In this document: positions 8,068 through 9,927 of the stretch, piece by piece | Layout of the letters: each line of letters begins with the position of its first letter | How positions within the stretch are numbered: the first letter of the stretch is position 1 | Assembly: GCA_017627115.1 (NCBI GenBank) | Contig: JAGAHK010000339.1 | Coordinates: 1 to 9,927, forward strand | Direction of reading: 5' to 3' | Source of the DNA: Bacillota bacterium | Lineage (GTDB): Bacteria > Bacillota > Clostridia > Lachnospirales > CAG-274 | Length of the DNA stretch: 9,927 nt | Made by a program: the position numbers and the translations under genes | The notes under the pieces: model-generated | What the model saw: the letters and a program-made list of their open reading frames with translations, nothing else | The model's database searches: none | Told to the model about the DNA's origin: nothing

Positions 8068-8072
8068 GGAGG
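8068..8072 (+). promoter_or_regulatory. Strong ribosome binding site without a canonical start codon
   Basis: GGAGG (GGAGGG to 8073) begins 6 nt after the ribF stop. In the frame of the downstream CBS-domain gene, the codons at suitable distance are ATT 8079 (6 nt) and ATT 8082 (9 nt). The next canonical codons are TTG 8106 and ATG 8118, 33 and 45 nt away. This is why a non-AUG start is proposed. Confidence 0.6.
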
Positions 8073-8081
8073 GATTTAATT

Positions 8082-9404
8082 ATTTTAATTCATCAAATAA
8101 TAGTATTGTTTGTTTTAATGTTTATTAACAGCTGGTCAACGGCTATTTCCACAGCACTGCGTGTGCTTGACCTGAAAAAGGCAAAGTATATATCCGAAAC
8201 AACGGATAAGGAAACGGAAGAAAAACTTACTTCCGCACTCGATAAAATAGAAAATTATACCAATACCGCAAGTGTTGTTACGGCGGTAACGGGAATACTC
8301 ACGGGTATGGTGCTCGGCTTTTTCATAATCGACAGAATTATTTTCGCATTTACACAGGCAGAGGAATACACTGTTCTGGATAAAGCGGAGCCGATAATTT
8401 TTCTGCTTATCTATATTTACTTATTTGCTTTTGTCAGCATCGTTTTGCCGAAGTTTCTGGCAGACCGCTTTCCCGACACGCTTGTACTGAAAGGTCTGTG
8501 GTTCATCAAGTTTTTTGAAGTACTGCTTATGCCTATTGTCTGTATAGTCAATGTTTCCTATGCTATTATAGAAAAACTTTTCGGAGATACGGGCACGGAC
8601 AATGAGGAGGTCAGCGAGGGCGAAATATTGATGATGGTCGATGCAGGCGGCGAAAGCGGCGGTATAGACGAGATCGAAAAGGAAATGATAAACAATATAT
8701 TCGACTTTGATGATAAGATCGTCGGCGAGATAGCAACACACCGCAAAGATATTGTGGGTATTGAGATAAATTCGGGGCTTGACGATATAATACAGACAAT
8801 AACCGCGGAAAAGTATTCGCGTTTGCCTGTTTATGAGGAGAATATAGATAATATAGTGGGCGTGCTCAACACAAAAGACCTTATGACCACGCTTATAGTA
8901 AAGGGCAGCGAGGGCTTTGATCTGAAAAGCCTTTTGCGTGAGCCCGAATATGTGCCGTTTAATAAAAAAACGGACGAGCTTTTTTCGGAAATGCAGAGCA
9001 ATAAGTTCCATATGGCTATCATTGTTGATGAATACGGCGGCACCGCAGGTATAGTAACAATGGAGGACCTTATCGAAGAAATTATGGGTAATATCCAGGA
9101 TGAGTATGATGAGGAGGAACTGCCGGAGATTTCCGTACTTGAAGATAATTCCATACTTATCGACGGCAAAACAAGCCTTGAGGATGTGGCGGAAGAACTT
9201 GAAATAGAGCTTCCTACCGAGGAGTATGACACTCTCGGCGGCTTTATAGTAGGTCAAATGGGTCATATCCCCGATGAGTATGAAGATATAGTTATAGACT
9301 ATGGCGATTATACTTTCTTTGTTGAAAAAATAGAGGATAAGCGCATAGTTATGGTAAAGGCTGTTAAAAAGACGGAACAGCCAAAAGAGAATACTGATGA
9401 ATAA
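8082..9404 (+). CDS. CorC/HlyC-type membrane protein (DUF21-like, CBS pair, CorC_HlyC domain)
   Basis: This is an integral membrane protein of the CNNM/CorC family, whose members are associated with Mg2+ (or Co2+) efflux and homeostasis. Numbered from ATT 8082 (440 residues), it has a DUF21-like membrane region with four hydrophobic segments (about 1-24, 62-86, 104-126, 140-163), GGIDEIEKEMI (193-203), two CBS domains (about 217-273 and 280-338, the second with VDEYGGTAGIVTMEDL at 315-330) and a C-terminal CorC_HlyC domain (about 352-428). The cytosolic half is well conserved, but the membrane half lacks several family hallmarks. Start choice is open: ATT 8082 (or 8079) fits the ribosome binding site and places the N-terminus just before segment 1. 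TTG 8016, with GGAGG at 8002-8006, would overlap ribF by 47 nt and give 462 residues. ATG 8118 would cut segment 1. The family is secure; the start and the transport substrate are not. Confidence 0.88.
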   Translation: MLIHQIIVLFVLMFINSWSTAISTALRVLDLKKAKYISETTDKETEEKLTSALDKIENYTNTASVVTAVTGILTGMVLGFFIIDRIIFAFTQAEEYTVLDKAEPIIFLLIYIYLFAFVSIVLPKFLADRFPDTLVLKGLWFIKFFEVLLMPIVCIVNVSYAIIEKLFGDTGTDNEEVSEGEILMMVDAGGESGGIDEIEKEMINNIFDFDDKIVGEIATHRKDIVGIEINSGLDDIIQTITAEKYSRLPVYEENIDNIVGVLNTKDLMTTLIVKGSEGFDLKSLLREPEYVPFNKKTDELFSEMQSNKFHMAIIVDEYGGTAGIVTMEDLIEEIMGNIQDEYDEEELPEISVLEDNSILIDGKTSLEDVAEELEIELPTEEYDTLGGFIVGQMGHIPDEYEDIVIDYGDYTFFVEKIEDKRIVMVKAVKKTEQPKENTDE

Positions 9405-9420
9405 TAATCGGTAAAAATCA

Positions 9421-9754
9421 AATAAGTCAGGCAGATGTTCGCATGCTTTCGGCATGAGGAAAGTCCGGGCTGCACAGAGCAGGGTGCCGGATAACGTCCG
9501 GTGGAGGCGACTCTAAGGATAGTGCAACAGAAATAAACCGCCCGCTTGTGCGGGTAAGGGTGGAAAGGTAAGGTAAGAGCTTACCGCGCTGTCGGTAACG
9601 GCAGCGGCTCTGTAAACCCCACCTGCAGCAAGGTCATTGGGATACACAGGCTGCTCGTCTTATCCCATAAATCGACCGCTGAAGCCCCTCGGCAACGATC
9701 GGCTTAGACAGATGAACATCAAATACAGAACCCGGCTTACAGCTTGGCTTATTT
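9421..9754 (+). ncRNA. rnpB: RNase P RNA, bacterial type A
   Basis: This is the catalytic RNA of RNase P, which removes 5' leaders from pre-tRNAs. Conserved blocks are present in order: GAGGAAAGTCCGGGC (9456-9470), ACAGAAATAAACCGCC (from 9537), AAGGGTGGAAAGGT, GTAAACCCC, AGCAAGGTCA, AGATGA and ACAGAACCCGGCTTA near the 3' end. Helices can be paired by eye: P1 9421-9432 with 9742-9753 (extendable by 9420/9754), P2 GATGTTC 9434-9440 with GAACATC 9714-9720, a short P3 hairpin near 9443-9457, a short P12 (9541-9545/9550-9554), P13 9568-9573/9580-9585, P14 9588-9593/9600-9605, P15 GGGATA 9639-9644 with TATCCC 9661-9666, and P18 with a GCAA tetraloop. L15 reads ACACAGGCTGC. I see no convincing promoter in the 16-nt gap before it; a TAATAAT at 9402-9408 has no matching -35. 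The ends are inferred from P1. Confidence 0.96.
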
Positions 9755-9761
9755 TATTTTC

Positions 9762-9787
9762 GGTGCTGCCCCAAACAGCACCTTTTT
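9762..9787 (+). terminator. Intrinsic terminator after rnpB
   Basis: A perfect 7-bp stem, GGTGCTG (9762-9768) with CAGCACC (9776-9782), encloses the loop CCCCAAA and is followed directly by TTTTT (9783-9787). It begins 8 nt after the P1 helix of RNase P RNA. It is the first clear intrinsic terminator in the window and probably ends the whole rimP-rnpB transcript. Confidence 0.9.
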
Positions 9788-9906
9788 AAGTAAAAATTCA
9801 TTCAAAAACAAAAAAGCGGTTTTCTTTTTTGCTTACAACAGCCTTTTTACTGATGCAGCGAGTAAAAAATGGAATATGAAAAAAATAATAAAAAATGGTG
9901 ACAAAT
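9788..9906. other. AT-rich intergenic region after the terminator
   Basis: This is a 119-nt gap with long A and T runs. It contains an 8-bp inverted repeat (9844-9868) and a ten-codon open frame starting at ATG 9869 and ending in TGA at 9899-9901. The string AAAAAATGG occurs twice (9864-9872 and about 9890-9898), each followed by ATATGA. A promoter for the next gene is expected here, but I see no clear -35/-10 pair. Confidence 0.5.
9844..9868. repeat. 8-bp inverted repeat
   Basis: TTTTTACT (9844-9851) and AGTAAAAA (9861-9868) are perfect reverse complements around a 9-nt centre. The stem is AT-rich and lacks a following T run on either strand, so it is a weak terminator candidate. It could be an operator or chance in AT-rich DNA. 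Confidence 0.35.
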
Positions 9907-9927
9907 ATGATTATAGGTACCTGCAAA
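9907..9927 (+). CDS. Possible start of a further gene (YlxP/DUF503-like?), cut by the window edge
   Basis: Seven codons, starting at ATG 9907, encode MIIGTCK and run off the right edge. A weak ribosome binding site, GGTGA at 9897-9901, lies 5 nt upstream. DUF503 (YlxP) proteins typically begin with MI(I/V)G followed by a short strand, and ylxP is missing from its Bacillus position between infB and rbfA. The identity is a guess from seven residues; only the open frame and the start context are visible. Confidence 0.3.

Noticed and set aside
9402..9420. Promoter for rnpB around TAATAAT 9402-9408
   Set aside because: No acceptable -35 element at 16-18 nt upstream and the distance to the P1 5' end is longer than usual; kept only as an open possibility.
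8421..9455. 344-codon open frame on the minus strand across the CBS-domain gene and the start of rnpB
   Set aside because: It lies fully antisense to a well-recognised gene and runs into RNase P RNA. Its product has no recognisable motif, and it reflects codon bias of the acidic coding strand.
9810..9830. AAAAAAG/CTTTTTT inverted repeat as a second terminator
   Set aside because: The stem is almost all A-T with no GC clamp, and the strong terminator at 9762-9787 already ends the transcript.

Overview
The window looks like chromosomal core sequence from a Gram-positive anaerobe, most likely a Clostridia member of the Ruminococcus/Oscillospiraceae type. This rests on four things: the gene order rimP-nusA-ylxR-ylxQ-infB-rbfA-nrnA-truB-ribF, a NusA without C-terminal AR repeats, a DHH phosphoesterase gene between rbfA and truB, and a type A RNase P RNA. 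The genus assignment is inference. All genes lie on the + strand and no mobile element, CRISPR array or prophage gene is visible.

Positions 1-2324 hold rimP (30S maturation), nusA (transcription elongation, termination and antitermination), ylxR/rnpM (RNase P modulator) and ylxQ (L7Ae-family K-turn binder). Positions 2353-6201 hold infB (IF2), rbfA (30S maturation) and an nrnA-like DHH/DHHA1 phosphoesterase. Positions 6194-8062 hold truB (tRNA pseudouridine-55 synthase) and ribF (riboflavin kinase/FAD synthetase). Positions 8082-9404 hold a membrane CorC/HlyC-type CBS-domain protein. Positions 9421-9754 hold rnpB, followed by a clear intrinsic terminator at 9762-9787. The last ~120 bases are AT-rich and end in what may be the first seven codons of another gene.

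The genes are packed very tightly. The stop and start overlap at ylxR/ylxQ (14 nt), infB/rbfA (1 nt), rbfA/nrnA (8 nt) and nrnA/truB (8 nt), and the other gaps are 2-32 nt. I see no intrinsic terminator between rimP and rnpB, so one long transcript is plausible, covering ribosome assembly, initiation, RNA modification, RNA turnover and the tRNA 5'-processing ribozyme. No intergenic gap exceeds 300 bases.

I do not see an undescribed multi-gene system here. The leads worth a second look are: rnpB at the end of the operon that encodes its modulator YlxR/RnpM and the L7Ae-like YlxQ; a CorC-type gene with a strong ribosome binding site but no ATG/GTG/TTG at the right distance; loss of hallmark polar and acidic residues in that protein's DUF21 membrane domain; a GGC rather than GGU in the RNase P L15 loop; and absence of ylxP from its Bacillus position, with a possible ylxP start at the right edge.
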